In this document: positions 21,895 through 33,750 of the stretch, piece by piece | Layout of the letters: every line of letters begins with the position of its first letter | Numbering within the stretch: the stretch's first letter is position 1 | NCBI GenBank assembly: GCA_964017045.1 | Contig: OZ024810.1 | Span: forward strand, 13,255,342 to 13,319,341 | Reading direction: 5' to 3' | DNA from: Omphiscola glabra | Taxonomy: Eukaryota; Mollusca; Gastropoda; Lymnaeidae | Length of the DNA stretch: 64,000 nucleotides | The notes under the pieces: model-generated | The model's database searches: none | Seen by the model: only the letters and a program-made list of their open reading frames with translations | Told to the model about the DNA's origin: nothing | Program-made: the position numbers and the translations under genes

Positions 21895-22462
21895 GCTGGT
21901 GTAGTCTGGTAGGCTGTTGATGTAGTCTGGTAGGCTGTTGGTGTAGGTAGTCTGGTAGGGTGTTGGCGTAGCCTGGTGGGATGTTGGTGCAGACAGGTAG
22001 GATGTTGGTGTAGTCGGGCAGGCTGTTGGTGTAGTCAGGTAGGCTGTTGGTGTAGTCAGGTAGGGTTCTGCTGTAGTCTGGTAGGGTGTTGATGTAGTAT
22101 GGTAGTGTGTTGGTGCAGACAGGTAGGATGTTCGTTTTGTCGGGTAGGCTGTTGGTGTAGTCGGGTAGGGTGTTGGTGTGGTCTGGTAGGCTGTTGGTGT
22201 AATCTGGTAGGCTGTTGGTGTGGTCTGGTAGGCTGTTGGTGTAGTCTAGTAGGCTCTTGGTGTAGTCTGGTAGGCTGTTGGTATAGTCTAGTAGGCTGTT
22301 GGTGTAGTCTGGTATGGTGTTGGTGTAGTCTTGTAGTCTGTTGGTGTAGTCTGGTAGGGTATCGGTGTAGTCTGGTAGGCTGTTGGTGTAGTCTGATATG
22401 GTGTTGGTGTAGTCTTGTAGGCTGTTGGTATAGCCTGGTAGGCTGTTGGTGTAGTCTGTTCT
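21895..22462 (+). repeat. 21-bp minisatellite (ctgttggtgtagtctggtag)
   Basis: About 27 diverged copies of a 21-bp unit (with some shorter units) keep the minus strand open as an Asp-Tyr-Thr-Asn-Ser-Leu-Pro type heptapeptide repeat. Because 21 is a multiple of 3 the open frame follows from the period. No promoter or flanking coding sequence supports a gene. Confidence 0.9.
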
Positions 22463-22659
22463 CAAAATCTCCTCCTGATTACCGTTAGATAAAAATGTAT
22501 GCTTTATGTCCACCTCACCTTTTCTTCCCCCTAATTCTTTCATTTTCAATGTATGGAGAACCAAACTCCACACATCCAATTTTTTTAACAATTTGATTCC
22601 TGTTTTTCGGGGCCCCCAAAAGTCAAATTGTGTGTATGTGCACATGATTGCCAGCAGAT

Positions 22660-22955
22660 AGGAGAAGGGGGTCGGGTGACTGGTGACATAGGTCAAGGGG
22701 GTCAGATGACTAGTAACATAGGTCAAGGGGGACAGATGAAAGGTGACATAGGTCAAGGGGGTCAGATGACTGGTGACATAGGTCAAGGGGGTCAGATGAC
22801 TGGTGAAATAGGTCAAGGGGGTCAGATGACTGGTGACATAGGTCAAGGGGTCAGATGACTGGTGACATAGGTCAAGGGGGTCAGATGACTGGTGACATAG
22901 GTCAATGGGGTCAGATGACTGGTGACATAGGTCAAGGGGGTCAGATGACTGGTGC
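22660..22955 (+). repeat. 30-bp minisatellite
   Basis: About ten copies of ggtgacataggtcaaggggg plus tcagatgact. One copy lacks a G and shifts the register. Confidence 0.95.
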
Positions 22956-23186
22956 CCCTCCTGAAATTATTAATCATTAGCTTGAAACTTAATTATCAAT
23001 CGAGGCCCTTCTCCAGACCACATCCCCCATGCCTGTCAAATTCCTGCTGGCATCTATAAATAGAATGACCCATCTCTAGAAGTCAGCATTTTCTTAATAA
23101 TTATTTTCCAGTCAGATAAGTAGATGAAGGATAATACCTTCCGAACATAAAAACAATATACACAAAATAGCATATATATATAATTG

Positions 23187-23580
23187 TCAGCAGAATAGTG
23201 TGTCATCAGAATAGTGTGTCATCACAATAGTGAGTCATCATAATAGTGTGTCACCAGAATAGTATGCCACCAGAATAGTGTGTCCCCATAATAGTGTGTC
23301 ACTAGAAGCATCGTGTCAGCAGAATAGTTTGTCACCAAAATAGTGTGTCACTAGAAACATCGTGTCAGCAGAATAGTGTGTCACCATAATAGTGTGTCAC
23401 TAGAAACGTGTGTCACCAGAATAGTGTGTCCCCAGATTAGCGTGTCGCCAGAAAAGTGTTTCACGCGAATTGCGTGTCACTAGAATAGTGTGTCACCAGA
23501 TTAGCGTGTGAGCAGAATAACGTTTCACCAGAATAGTGTGTCACCACAATATCGTGTCAGCAGAACAGCGTGTCAGCAGA
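23187..23580 (+). repeat. 16-bp minisatellite, diverged
   Basis: About 24 copies of cagaatagtgtgtcac, with occasional 17-bp units and point changes. The array is older than its neighbours judging by divergence. Confidence 0.9.
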
Positions 23581-23589
23581 CGGTCCATG

Positions 23590-25900
23590 GGAAAGTCGGG
23601 ACTGACACCAAGAGTTTGCCGCACTGGGTGACAGCAAGCCTGGTGTCACCGTCGTTGCTATGACACAATTTTTTGTTAGACTCCCGCAGTTCCCCAAGCG
23701 GCCACCACTAAAAGAAGAGTTAGTGTTTATTTTTGTTTCTTTGACTGCTATTTAAACTGTCGCTGTTTCCGATATTATTATTATTTATTCATTTTTTTCA
23801 GTATAAATGTTATAAGCAAAGATCTGCTGAATCCCTTCATATTTTCAAACGAAAAAAAAAATATGTATATCATTAGAAAATACTTCAAATAAAACCTGCA
23901 ATATGAGTAATATAAATAATTATAAATAGATTATAACCCGTATGCTTCTTTTATATACCCCATATATTTGGCAAAATTGGACGGTAAAACACAATATTGG
24001 ACACGTTAAGATATATAAAAACGTTGCTATTTTAATCAGTTTTTGAACATCAAATTATTGCATTTTAAAATGTAAAATTTTAGAGACTGAATGCCATACT
24101 TTCAAAGCTAACGGAATTGTATGCAAATATGTAAGTAATAAATATTCGTTGGCATCCTGAAAAGAAGGATCTATGTGTCAGTGTTTGAAAAAAATAACGT
24201 CGCTTAAACTAAAAAAAAAAATTGACTTCTCTAGTCACTCAAGTATAAGTCTACCAATGGTTGTACAGACAATAGCTATTGTTTGAGCAGCTTCATAGCT
24301 GATGGTTGCCGAGTTCCTTGACGTAAGACGCATTCCCTTATGGCTGAGTAATTTTTCTGAGGAAAGAACAAACAAACAAACATAACTATATAACTGCCTT
24401 TCCCAAGGACCGCACTGGCCTCCCCGGTTTATGCTAAGGTTCCTGCTTCAATCATGCACTATCTTAGAGTGTTTAATTTCAAAATTGTAAAATTGACGAT
24501 GGTAGCTACCAATAAAGTAATTATAATCAAAAGACATCTTTAAATGTGCTGGTGCTAAATGCAAGTGGGGGGGTTCACTACATTACTACATATGTAAATC
24601 AGCCAATGTTAGATATGAGCCGTTTTTAAAATATAATAACTCATTCGTCTAGTGCTTCAATTAATTTCAATTATTGCGCACCAAAGTTGTTCACAACCTG
24701 CCAAAAGTCGCAACGTAAACAAAACGTAATCTACATCACGCGCCTTTCAAAACATAGATTACAATGCAACCAAAACTACGAGGAGCCGCCTATGGAGCAA
24801 TGAAATGGGATTTATCCTATAATTACATAACGTAATTTGTGTTAATTCTAATACCTATTCTTTCGACATCTAACTGCGCCATTTTCATCTGTCTCTTGGA
24901 ATCCTCGTCGCCAGCACATCGGAACCTCGTAAAGCATATCCTCTGCTCAGTGGCCAACACCCTGAAAGGGGAGGAGACTGTTAAGGGTGGAAGTACGATA
25001 CCCGGTATCCCATTAGTGGGCTTTTACCCCCCCCCCCCCCCACAAACCCCCAACCCCAAAGCACATTTATATATTGAAAAATAGAAAGTTTTTCTAGAGT
25101 CGGTGTTTGATGTTTAACCTCAGCGCAGCCGCTGTTTGCTGTTATGTTAAAAATACGGCAGGATATTCCATGACATTGTCATGATGCTGTATAATTTATC
25201 TTATGTTTAGTGCCTGCACGCTTGAGTTCACACTGACTTCGGAGGGTTAATTCTTTTGTTTTTAAGTTCAACGAATTCAAAATAACCCGATTTCACCACT
25301 TACGGGTTTATATTTCAAGTTGCTGAAATGCGAGCAAAATTCGATGAGAATCCTACTCATTCAATAAAAAAATATATAGCCTATTAGAATAATCCATGCC
25401 CCCCCCCCCCCACAGAGTGGCACAGCCTATAAGAATACTCCTCTCATAGCAACACTTCCATGTCATTCAGGATAGCTTTAAATGTAAAAAATGTGATTCC
25501 CGTGTTGACAGATTGGTTTATTGTATTTCAAACGTTTTAATCGAATTTAATAGTCCTATTCTACCAAATCAAAAAGTATAATCTTACAGAATCAAATTAT
25601 CTGCAATTGTTAAATCAAACCGTATAATCTTCAAATGGATAACACCAAAATCACACACCCCTCCTTTGCTGCCCCTAACACACCCGTAACTTAAAAAGAT
25701 TGCTAGCATACATGTTATTGATCACCACACCATGTCCGTAGCACTCGTCTATCCGCTTGTCACAATCATTGACAAGTTCCGGGTTTATTCCGGAGTTGGA
25801 CTCCTCATCTCCTACAGCGGCTTGTCGGCTTTCTACTGAAAAAGAAAATCATCACCTTTATTCACTAAAGGTACGTTGACAAACTCTGTGTGTAGTATAT
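23590..25900. other. Intergenic, nothing recognised
   Basis: AT-rich sequence, with poly-C runs near 25030 and 25400. A frame at 24839-25084 ends in a poly-proline run made by one of these and is not supported as a gene. Confidence 0.4.
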
Positions 25901-25915
25901 ATATACACATGTATA

Positions 25916-26103
25916 CAGGGCCGGCCTTAGGCCACTGCAACCTATGCGGCCGCAGTGGGTCCCGCACTTTCATATGCCCCGCCCCGAATTTATTTTCTAA
26001 TACAAAATCTTAATTTTCACTTATTATCCTTATTATTCCTACCAGACTGGGCCCCGCGCAATCCGCTTCGCATAGGGACCCGCAATTGTTAGGGTCGGCC
26101 CTG
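25916..26103 (+). mobile_element. hAT-type MITE with 8-bp target duplication
   Basis: This 188-bp element has inverted ends (cagggccggcc on the left, ggtcggccctg on the right) and no coding capacity. It is flanked by catgtata (25908-25915) and cacgtata (26104-26111), matching at 7 of 8 bases. An 8-bp duplication with CAG termini fits the hAT superfamily. Its GC-rich ends contrast with the AT-rich flanks. Confidence 0.85.
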
Positions 26104-26430
26104 CACGTATACATTATATATATATATATATATATATACGTATTTATGTATTTAAATCAACGATTCTAAAAATTAGTTAATTTGCTCACAGACTGTTTAT
26201 AAAATATTAGTCAATAAATAAATAAAAAAACATGTCTTCGATTTTTTTGAAATTGCCTGGCTGAGTAAAGTGTAAAGAAAATCCGTGAAAAAAATATGAA
26301 TTTTCAGCTACCTGCAGCAACGAATATTACATTTGTCTAAAGTGTCCTCTCCCTTATAATCCCCCATTATACACTTGACCTGGATGGCTGAATCTATAGT
26401 GACATCAAATCATTATTTTAACTCTAGGCT

Positions 26431-26980
26431 TCAAGGTAACAGACCCCTTTAATAATGTTAAATAAGGGTAGAGCATTAACGAATATGCTGGTAAAGAAAA
26501 TATGTGCGTCAAAGGAGCCGACTCTGCAAACCAAAGTCATGCGCTTTTACACAAATGTCAAAACGGTCTTAATCTATGGAGCCAAAAGTAATAGAACAAT
26601 GGCGAGCATCACGCAGAAAGTACAGAACTTCATAAACACTTGCCTTAGAAAGATCCTGAACATCAAATGTCCAAATACCATCACCAACAAAGACTTACTG
26701 GAAAGGACATAACGGGATTATATTGCTGAAGGCATCAAAAGGAAAAGATGGATGTGAATAGGGCACTCTCTTCGTAAACCCCCTAGATAACATCCCCAGA
26801 GAATCCCCAACATGGAATCCACAGGGAAAAAGAGACGAATGCCTAAGAATACTTGGAGGCGCGAGCTAGAGGCAGACACACAAAGTATGGCGTACACTTG
26901 AGAGAAGCTGGACATTAACGCAAATGACCAAGATGAAAGGAAATTCTTGTAGATAGCATATACCCCAGGCGGGGTAAAAG
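26431..26980 (+). mobile_element. LINE family D, ORF2 C-terminal fragment (frameshifted)
   Basis: The first part encodes the thumb and connector region after a non-LTR reverse transcriptase (VKTVLIYGAKSNRTM, FINTCLRKILNIKCP). After a stop and frameshift near 26710, the remainder encodes the usual following motif (WIGHSLRKP, WNPQGK, TWRRELEADTQSMAYT) up to about 26975. Stops within the coding region show it is dead. The 5' portion with the polymerase core is absent. Confidence 0.85.
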
Positions 26981-26989
26981 ACTTACGTA

Positions 26990-27405
26990 AGTGTTAACAC
27001 AATTAAATACGATATGGTGATACACCTTTCCTTTGCTCTATTGCTTACCACGCTCTCAACATGGAGGTAAAATAAAGTAGCTTGGAATTCGGTAAAACTT
27101 ATTTTTTTCCGTTCATTTCCCTTAACCTTCTACAGAATGTCAAAGTTAGCAAGTATACTTAATCAAGCACAATACAGTATCTACCTTTAGTGGCGAAGGA
27201 AGGCTGAGAAGAAGGGGGCGGTCCACCTTAGCAATAAAATTGTTTAGGCAAACGGCCTGGTGATTTCGGGGAAGCGAGAAAGGGTGTGGGGGAATGAGGG
27301 CAACAATCTTGGCAAACACCGGGTTACATTGACCTCTAGCTATGCCACTGTCTGCCTTCGGGGCATGGGGGTAAAACGTTAGTTAAACAGTAATGTGGAC
27401 ACTGA
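26990..27405. other. Spacer, nothing recognised
   Basis: No gene or repeat was supported. It forms the left flank of the insertion starting at 27424. Confidence 0.4.
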
Positions 27406-27407
27406 CT

Positions 27408-28180
27408 TTGTCATGGGAACTAACTAACTTACTTAAGAAAATCAGCAGACCATCGAGCCGAGGCTCATAAGGTCTTCCCCAACATACCTCCACCGCCCCC
27501 AACTGGCATTCAACCACTCCCCCAGTGGTCTCTATTCCAGTCAGGCCGCGAAGCGGCATGCCGAGGGCTCCCCGCCCCTGAGACAGCCCCACCCACCCTT
27601 CCACTCGATTGACTATGCGAGTGAGGCCGCATCAGAGAAGGGACGCCTGGCCAGCCGGGTTGATGCTTACACAGCAACCGGGCCGGACTTCCTTGGGCTG
27701 GGGTGGATACAATTTACGTCTCTAAAGTCCCCCCTTCCCACCCCGGGGGGACTCATAGGTGTTAACAGACGCCCTCTAATAGGGTTTACGTGGTTTTCTG
27801 CGGCATGACTAATTCACGCCGCAGCTGGGAAGTGATAAAAAGAGAGGTTGCCTAGGAGCAGTACCCTCAAGACTGCATATTTGAAATCATCGGCTAGGGT
27901 CGCCACACTCCTTCGCCTCATATCCATGCGGCAACTGTAATCATATCCCGACCTGTTTCTACGTTATTTTCGACTGCATTTGGTAGGAAACCATGCAGCA
28001 GTGCTCTTTCTAACGCAGTTTCCGTGCAGTTACCTTTGCCCTTCGGTGCAGGTCCCCTACACGGTGATAATGTACCCCGGGTAACGTTTCAGGGGGTTCG
28101 TGGCAAACGCCTCTTTGTCGACATGCCATTTATGGGACGGACATGCCGACTAGAGCCCCGTGGATTGTCATGGGAACTAA
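27408..28180 (-). mobile_element. GC-rich 741-bp insertion with 16-bp target-site duplication
   Basis: The 16-mer ttgtcatgggaactaa occurs at 27408-27423 and again at 28165-28180. It brackets 741 bp that is much GC-richer than either flank. A 16-bp duplication is typical of target-primed retrotransposition. Read on the minus strand, the insert ends in taagtaagttag next to the duplication, a possible short-repeat 3' tail, so I orient it minus. I recognise no coding domain or tRNA-like promoter, so it could be a 5'-truncated LINE 3' region or a large SINE. Confidence 0.6.
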
Positions 28181-28618
28181 ATGAAGCAATCAACTTTCAG
28201 ATTATCTTTTAGTCCGTTACCTTAGCTTAGTTGAAACATTTTTTTTTGTCGCGAGAATTCTCGAAGAATAATTTTTTTGTCATTATATTTATGTGTCTTA
28301 TTTTATAACGTACAAAATGAAGAGTCAAATTTAACTTGTATTTTTTTTATTTATTTTTGCTGGCTTGAGCGTGGGTACTTGCAACTTAAAGGACGAAAAA
28401 TGTGCTATACATAAGATTGACACTTGGAACAACAGTTATTACCATGATTACAAAAGTGAGCCAGGAATGCCATCAGAACTCCCCATTTGAGGTGCATCAT
28501 TTAGTTGTACGTCTTACACGACAGATTTCGCCAAGATACTATTCATTGGATGTCAAAGTGACTTTGACGAGACAAACTGTAATTATGGAACAGACAAATA
28601 AATTTCATAATTTTTTCG

Positions 28619-28808
28619 TGACATACAGGCAGACCTAGGCTTAGAAGGATGCATCGTGACATACAGGCAGACCTAGGCTTAGATGGATGCATCGTGACAT
28701 ACAGGCATACCTAGGCTTAGATGGATGCATCGTGACATACAGGCAGACCTAGGCTTAGTTGGATGCATCGTGACATACAGGCAGACCTAGGCTTAGATGG
28801 ATATATCG
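28619..28808 (+). repeat. 38-bp minisatellite, 5 copies
   Basis: The unit tgacatacaggcagacctag plus gcttagatggatgcatcg has starts at 28619, 28657, 28695, 28733 and 28771, exactly 38 bp apart. A partial sixth copy follows. Confidence 0.95.
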
Positions 28809-28839
28809 TGACATACAACATTGTTATAATTTTGTGTTA

Positions 28840-29215
28840 TTTTTACCAGGTTTGTTGGTACGTTTGATTGAGTACTGTATGTTCCCCATGTGTTTTGGTA
28901 TATTTGATTGATTACTGTGTTGTCCCCAAGTCTTTTGGTACGTTTAATTAAGTATGGTATGTTCCGTGTGTTTTGGTACGTTTAATTTAGCACTGTATGT
29001 TATCCAGGAGTTTTCGTATGTTTCATTGAGTACCGGTACTGCATGGTCCCCAGTACTTTTGGTACGTCTGATTAAGTACTGTATGTTTCCAAATTGCTTT
29101 GGTATGTGTTTTGGTATGTTTGATTCAGTACTGTATGTTCACAGATGTTTTGTCACATTGGATTCAGTAGTGTATGTTCACACATGTTTTGTCACATTTG
29201 ATTGAGTACAGTATT
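28840..29215 (+). repeat. About 40-bp minisatellite, diverged
   Basis: About nine copies of ttttggtacgtttgattgag plus tactgtatgttccccatgtg, spaced 38-52 bp and mostly 40. It lies directly beside the 38-bp array but is unrelated in sequence. Confidence 0.85.
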
Positions 29216-29219
29216 TCTT

Positions 29220-30025
29220 CAGATGCGCTATTATTTTAATAAGAAATTGTTATGAATAATTTTAATGTATATCCCCCAATGAAATAAGCCTATACAGTTA
29301 AGCGTCCCCCTAATAAAGTCTCTACTACTAAATGGTGCCAAGAGCATTAACAAACCAGAACCTGGAAGTCCTGCCTGTGACAACAACATTAGAGACAAGA
29401 CAATCGGCAGGGGTCCCCCATCCCTCTTCTAGATTTTTTTTTTTTTTTTAAAAGTTAAAAAACAAAAACAAATGTAAAGAGTGACAACATTTAGAGATAA
29501 TAAAATGGGACACAAAAATAAATATATTTTCATAAGGAACTAAAAAATAGGACTGATGAGGGTTGAAATGAGGAACAATTGCCCAAATAGCTCACCATTT
29601 TGCAGAACATAAATAGGTTGCGATTCAAATGGATGCAGTAATGTTCTTGACTGCATTAAGACAGAAGGTTAAGGAATAAGTGGCTTTGAACTTTGAGCTA
29701 TTCCGAGTCGCATCTATTTGTTTTATCTCAAACATAATCTATTAATCAATTATTAATGTAATACTTGCATGTGAAAGACTCAAAAAGAAAATAAAAAATG
29801 ATATGCATCCTTGGCTTACACATTTCAGGCTGTTTTTAACATTACAATTGTTGAAGTCATTGGCCAAAATGACAGTGAAAGTGTAAATAATTTGTTATAA
29901 TGATGTTTTTCGCTTGTACTTCTCTTTAACAGGAAATCAACAAAAGCGGAAGTGAAAGCGAAATTGTCGTTCTCATATTTTAATGTATTTTAAAATATCA
30001 CGACTTGACGTCATTATTGTTATTT
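29220..30025. other. Spacer, nothing recognised
   Basis: AT-rich sequence with no supported gene. Confidence 0.4.
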
Positions 30026-30029
30026 TCCT

Positions 30030-30475
30030 GGCTAATGAAGTAATAAATAATAATAATAAAGTTCATTTGAAAAATCACGCTTCATCCCCAAAGGCTCGAA
30101 GCGCGGTACAAAAACAAAACTGGGAGATAATAACTAGCTGGAAAAGATGGTAAACAACTTCACCCCAGAAGGTGTTTGCGAAATAGATACGTTTCTAAAT
30201 TTGTTTTGAAGGACTCCAGCGTCTGGCTTTTTCTGAGATCGTCAGGAAGGGTGTTCCAAATGGTGGGCCAGCTAATGCGAATGTGCGCTTTCCGTAAGTC
30301 TCAAGGCGAACACGCGGTATCGTGAGTTTGCACTATCGGATGAGCGGAGTTGTCTAGTGGGTACATAAGGCGTCATGAGCGCTTGGAGATAGGACGGCGC
30401 CAGGTCATGCAAGCAGCGGTAGCACAGAGTTGCAATTTTGTACTCTATGCGAGCGCGGACCGGCAGCCAATGCAG
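30030..30475 (-). mobile_element. LINE family B, 3' end
   Basis: On the minus strand this encodes the ORF2 terminus, including the stretch around the phrase TLESFKTNL, followed by a conserved 3' UTR (gcgcttcgagcctttgggga) and an (ATT)n tail at 30038-30060. It is 5'-truncated and frameshifted. Two other 3' ends of this family lie at 31876 and 33023 on the plus strand. Confidence 0.8.
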
Positions 30476-30721
30476 TTCTACCAGAAGAGTTTTAGCATTT
30501 TACCAAGATAAATAATGGAACAAGATATGATGAGAAGTAATTTTTTTTTAAAAAGAATTTGTAAATGGAACTTTTTACTAAATACCTTATTTAGAAGACA
30601 ATACAAAATTTTTAAAAATAAAATATTTAAAGTAATAACCAGATCAAAATGTAGCTCTCTCCCAGTCTCTGAGTACAAACTACTGATACAAATATTTGTT
30701 TCAGGGTAATCCTAGTAGTTT

Positions 30722-31550
30722 AACTTTAGTAGTTGGACATTAACAGCAGAACTTGAAAAGAAAATAAAGGCGATGGAGACGAGATGTTTCAGAGGCATTC
30801 TTGGCATCTGCTATAGAGACCATATCACCAATGAAAAAGTAAAAGAAAGGATTCGTCAAGCAACTGGGCAGTTACGAGAAAAGATCCGACTAACATTCTT
30901 ATATAAAATGGCCATGGGGCTAATTCCAGCCATCCCAGCAAACAATTATCTTACCCCACAGAAGCCAGGCCGATTAATTAGAGCCAAACAGTCACTTAAC
31001 ACTGACCTAACATCTGACAACCCCATGAGAAATTACACCCGAAACAATAACAAATGCTTCACTGTGCCTCGGAGTAACACAGTGCAACATAAGCAGTCAT
31101 TTTTTCCACGCACCATAATTGCTTGGAACAACCTGGACAATACCGCCGTGAACTCGACAACGATCGAAAGCTTCAAGGCCGCCCTGGCATCTGCTAGGGG
31201 CCGTTAGATTGGCAACATCGCTTCCCCAACCGTTGCACATATGCCAGTATATGGATGCAGCAACGTACCGAACCAGAACCAGAACCAGAACCTCCTGGCG
31301 TCATTGAAAAAGCGCAAACTTGAATGGTATTGCCACGTGACCACAAAACAAGCGCTCGCCAAAGAAATCTTGCAGGGCACAACTAGAGGAGGAAGAAGAA
31401 GAGGGAGAGATAACATCAAAGAATGGACGGGATTACAACTAGTCGATGCTATGCAAAGGGCAGGAGACCGAGATGAATGGAGAAGAATAGTTTTTATGTC
31501 ATCTGTGGCACCCCAACGGTCGAAAGACTACGGGACATGATGATGAATCC
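30722..31550 (+). mobile_element. LINE family A copy, interrupted by another LINE 3' end
   Basis: Residues such as CFRGILGICYRDHITNEKV (about 30785-30840) belong to the post-polymerase part of LINE family A ORF2. The reading then changes abruptly near 30872 and resumes near 31290 with SLKKRKLEWYCHVTTKQAL and DNIKEWTGL, which follow directly in intact relatives. The family A copy ends near 31541 in a short ATGATGATG tail, like the copy at 712-960. The intervening segment is annotated separately. Confidence 0.85.
30872..31288 (+). mobile_element. Nested LINE 3' end with (CCAGAA)n tail
   Basis: This fragment carries the C-terminus of a different non-LTR element (MAMGLIPAIPANNYL, then SFFPRTIIAWNNLDN and SFKAALASARG, stop at 31205-31207), a short 3' UTR and a (CCAGAA)n tail at 31272-31289. 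It sits inside the coding sequence of the family A copy. By chance the frame runs through the left junction, producing a chimeric 144-codon open frame. Confidence 0.75.
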
Positions 31551-31875
31551 TAGTTGAGTATTTAACACATACCTTTACCTGTTATAAAAATAAAGTTTAG
31601 AGTAGCTTTCAATGTAATATAATTCAATTTTAAGAATTTATGGTGTCCAAGAGAGCTGGGTTTTTGGGGGTAATTTTTTTTACTAAATGCGTAGCATATA
31701 CATACACTATAATGATTTATTATCTTAAAATAATGAAATGATTCTGTGCACTATTGACAATTAGCAATACGTTACACTTGTTAGATTGTTTCCAAGGGGC
31801 TTGCTCAAATTCCTCGATGTCTATTCGCTTGTATTGTCCATTGGCTTGTCGTGTAGATTGTGAATTGTTGCGTGT

Positions 31876-31965
31876 TGTATTTTTATAGCGCTCCGAGCCT
31901 TAATTAGGAATGCAGCGTGTTTTTAAATGAACTTCATTTTAATTATTATTATTATTATATGAATT
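31876..31965 (+). mobile_element. LINE family B 3' UTR remnant
   Basis: Contains gcgctccgagcctt, then aatgaacttcattttaattattatt, a diverged copy of the family B 3' end including its (ATT)n tail. Confidence 0.65.
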
Positions 31966-31969
31966 GAAA

Positions 31970-32955
31970 TTAATCGCCCAATGAAACGACAAAAACTTCA
32001 GATTCAGAGTTATGATGCCGCGTTCAGCCACATGATCGAGTAGAAGCTTGATCGAATTCACAAGGATGTATGGTCAATGGATTTTTTCGTTTCTATCCAC
32101 CTGTATTAGACTCGCAACTAGAGAGGTACGTGGTTATTTCTTTGTTATACGTTAAATCTAATCCTGAAAATACAAATAAATCGTCACCACAAACAACAGC
32201 CCAAAAAAAATAAAAAAATAGGGAATTTACCATTGTTTCCCGGGAAAAAATAAACAGTTCATATTTTCATAGAGGTTAACTTGCAAAGAACCTATGTATA
32301 GTTTATTCCATTGCTTGGGGTAAAACGTTTTAGGTATAATAAATGGAACAAAGATACAAAACTATTAAAATATTTTTTTTAATTTTTAAATTTTATTTTA
32401 AATTGAACAATTTCATAAAATATTGCCACGTTAAAGAAACAAAAAGTTAAATAACATCCTAGCTCAACTTTGTTTCGGATAAAATAAAGTCCTATTTTTT
32501 TTTTAAAGCATGCACATGCGCTGTTACTTCCGATTGCATCTTTCGCGATATCCCGGTTTGAAAAGAAGCACACCCATCATGAAACTGAACCAACATCAAG
32601 AACATTGATAGAAGATACAAATACAGAGCGTATAACTGAGATAAGCCTAATTTACGGGAATGTGCTAGAGCGAAACGAATCCTGAATAAATATCATTCAA
32701 ATATTCCGTTTATTAAATATATGTAGATCATAAATAGAAGAAAGCAAAAACAAAACTAAAACATGTAATGTGTAATGTGTAATATAAATTTAATATTTAA
32801 AATAAAACTACAGTGATATTGTATACCGTTCATGAGCGTCAAGGAAGAACAACTTTGTACAATAGGAAGCATTTATTTCCTTATATTTTTAAATAATTAT
32901 TTAATGGATAGATGTGACGACATCATCATTCATCGTTATGTTTCATCTTTGATTG
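31970..32955. other. Spacer, nothing recognised
   Basis: AT-rich sequence with no supported gene. Confidence 0.4.
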
Positions 32956-32959
32956 CCGA

Positions 32960-33750
32960 TGTGTAGGCACTCGATGTGTAGGCATTAGATGTGTAGACAT
33001 TAGATGTGTTCGTATTATATGTATTTGGAACACCCTTCCTTCCTGACGCTCTCAAAAACAGCCAGACGCTGGAGTCCTTCAAAACAAATTTAAAAACTCA
33101 TCTATTTCGCAAACACCTGCCTTAAATGATGATGTCTACAATCTTTTCCAGCTTGTTATTATCTCCTAACTTAGTTTTTGTACCGCGCTTCGAGCCTTTG
33201 GGGATGAAGCGTGATTTTTCAAATGAACTTTATTATTATTATTATTATTATTATATGTGTAGACATTAGATGTGTTGGTATTATATGTGTAGGTATTAGA
33301 TGTGAAAATATTAGATGTGTAAGTATTAGATGTGTAGACATTAGATGTGTTGGTATTATATGTGTAGGCATTAGATGTGTAAGTATTAAATGTGTAGGCA
33401 TTAGATGTGTAGACATTAGATGTGTTGGTATTATATGTGTAGGTATTAGATATGTAGGTATTAGATGTGTAGATATTATATGTGTAGGTATTAGATGTGT
33501 AGACATTAGATGTGTAGGTATTAGATGTGTAGACATTAGATGTGTAGACATTAGATGTGTAGGTATTAGATGTGTAGACATTAGATGTGTAGACATTAGA
33601 TGTGTAGGCATTAGATGTGTAGGCATTAGCTTTGTAGGTAGTAGATGTGTAGGCATTAGCTTTGTAGGTATTAGATGTGTAGACATTAGATGTGTAGACA
33701 TTAGATGTGTGGGCATTAGCTTTGTGGGTATTAGATGTGTAGGCACTATC
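32960..33750 (+). repeat. 15-bp minisatellite split by a LINE insertion
   Basis: Units of tagatgtgtaggcat and close variants form a short left block (about 32960-33022) and a long right block (about 33249-33750), together about 38 copies. The 15-bp period keeps both strands open for over 200 codons, which is not evidence of a gene. The gap is filled by the LINE 3' end at 33023-33248. Confidence 0.9.
33023..33248 (+). mobile_element. LINE family B 3' end inside the 15-bp array
   Basis: Encodes the ORF2 terminus SQTLESFKTNLKTHLFRKHL with a stop, then the family B 3' UTR and an (ATT)n tail. The 10-mer tattatatgt occurs on both sides (33013-33022 and 33249-33258), a plausible target-site duplication. 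A frameshift lies near 33055. Confidence 0.75.

Noticed and set aside
21860..22846. Minus-strand open frame of 328 codons rich in Asp-Tyr-Thr-Asn-Ser-Leu-Pro repeats
   Set aside because: It spans two unrelated tandem arrays with frame-neutral periods (21 and 30 bp). No signal peptide, splice site or non-repeat coding sequence supports a gene.
24839..25084. Short frame ending in poly-proline
   Set aside because: The poly-proline is a C homopolymer, and the rest has no recognisable domain.
30773..31207. A 144-codon gene
   Set aside because: It is a chimeric frame crossing the junction of two LINE fragments.
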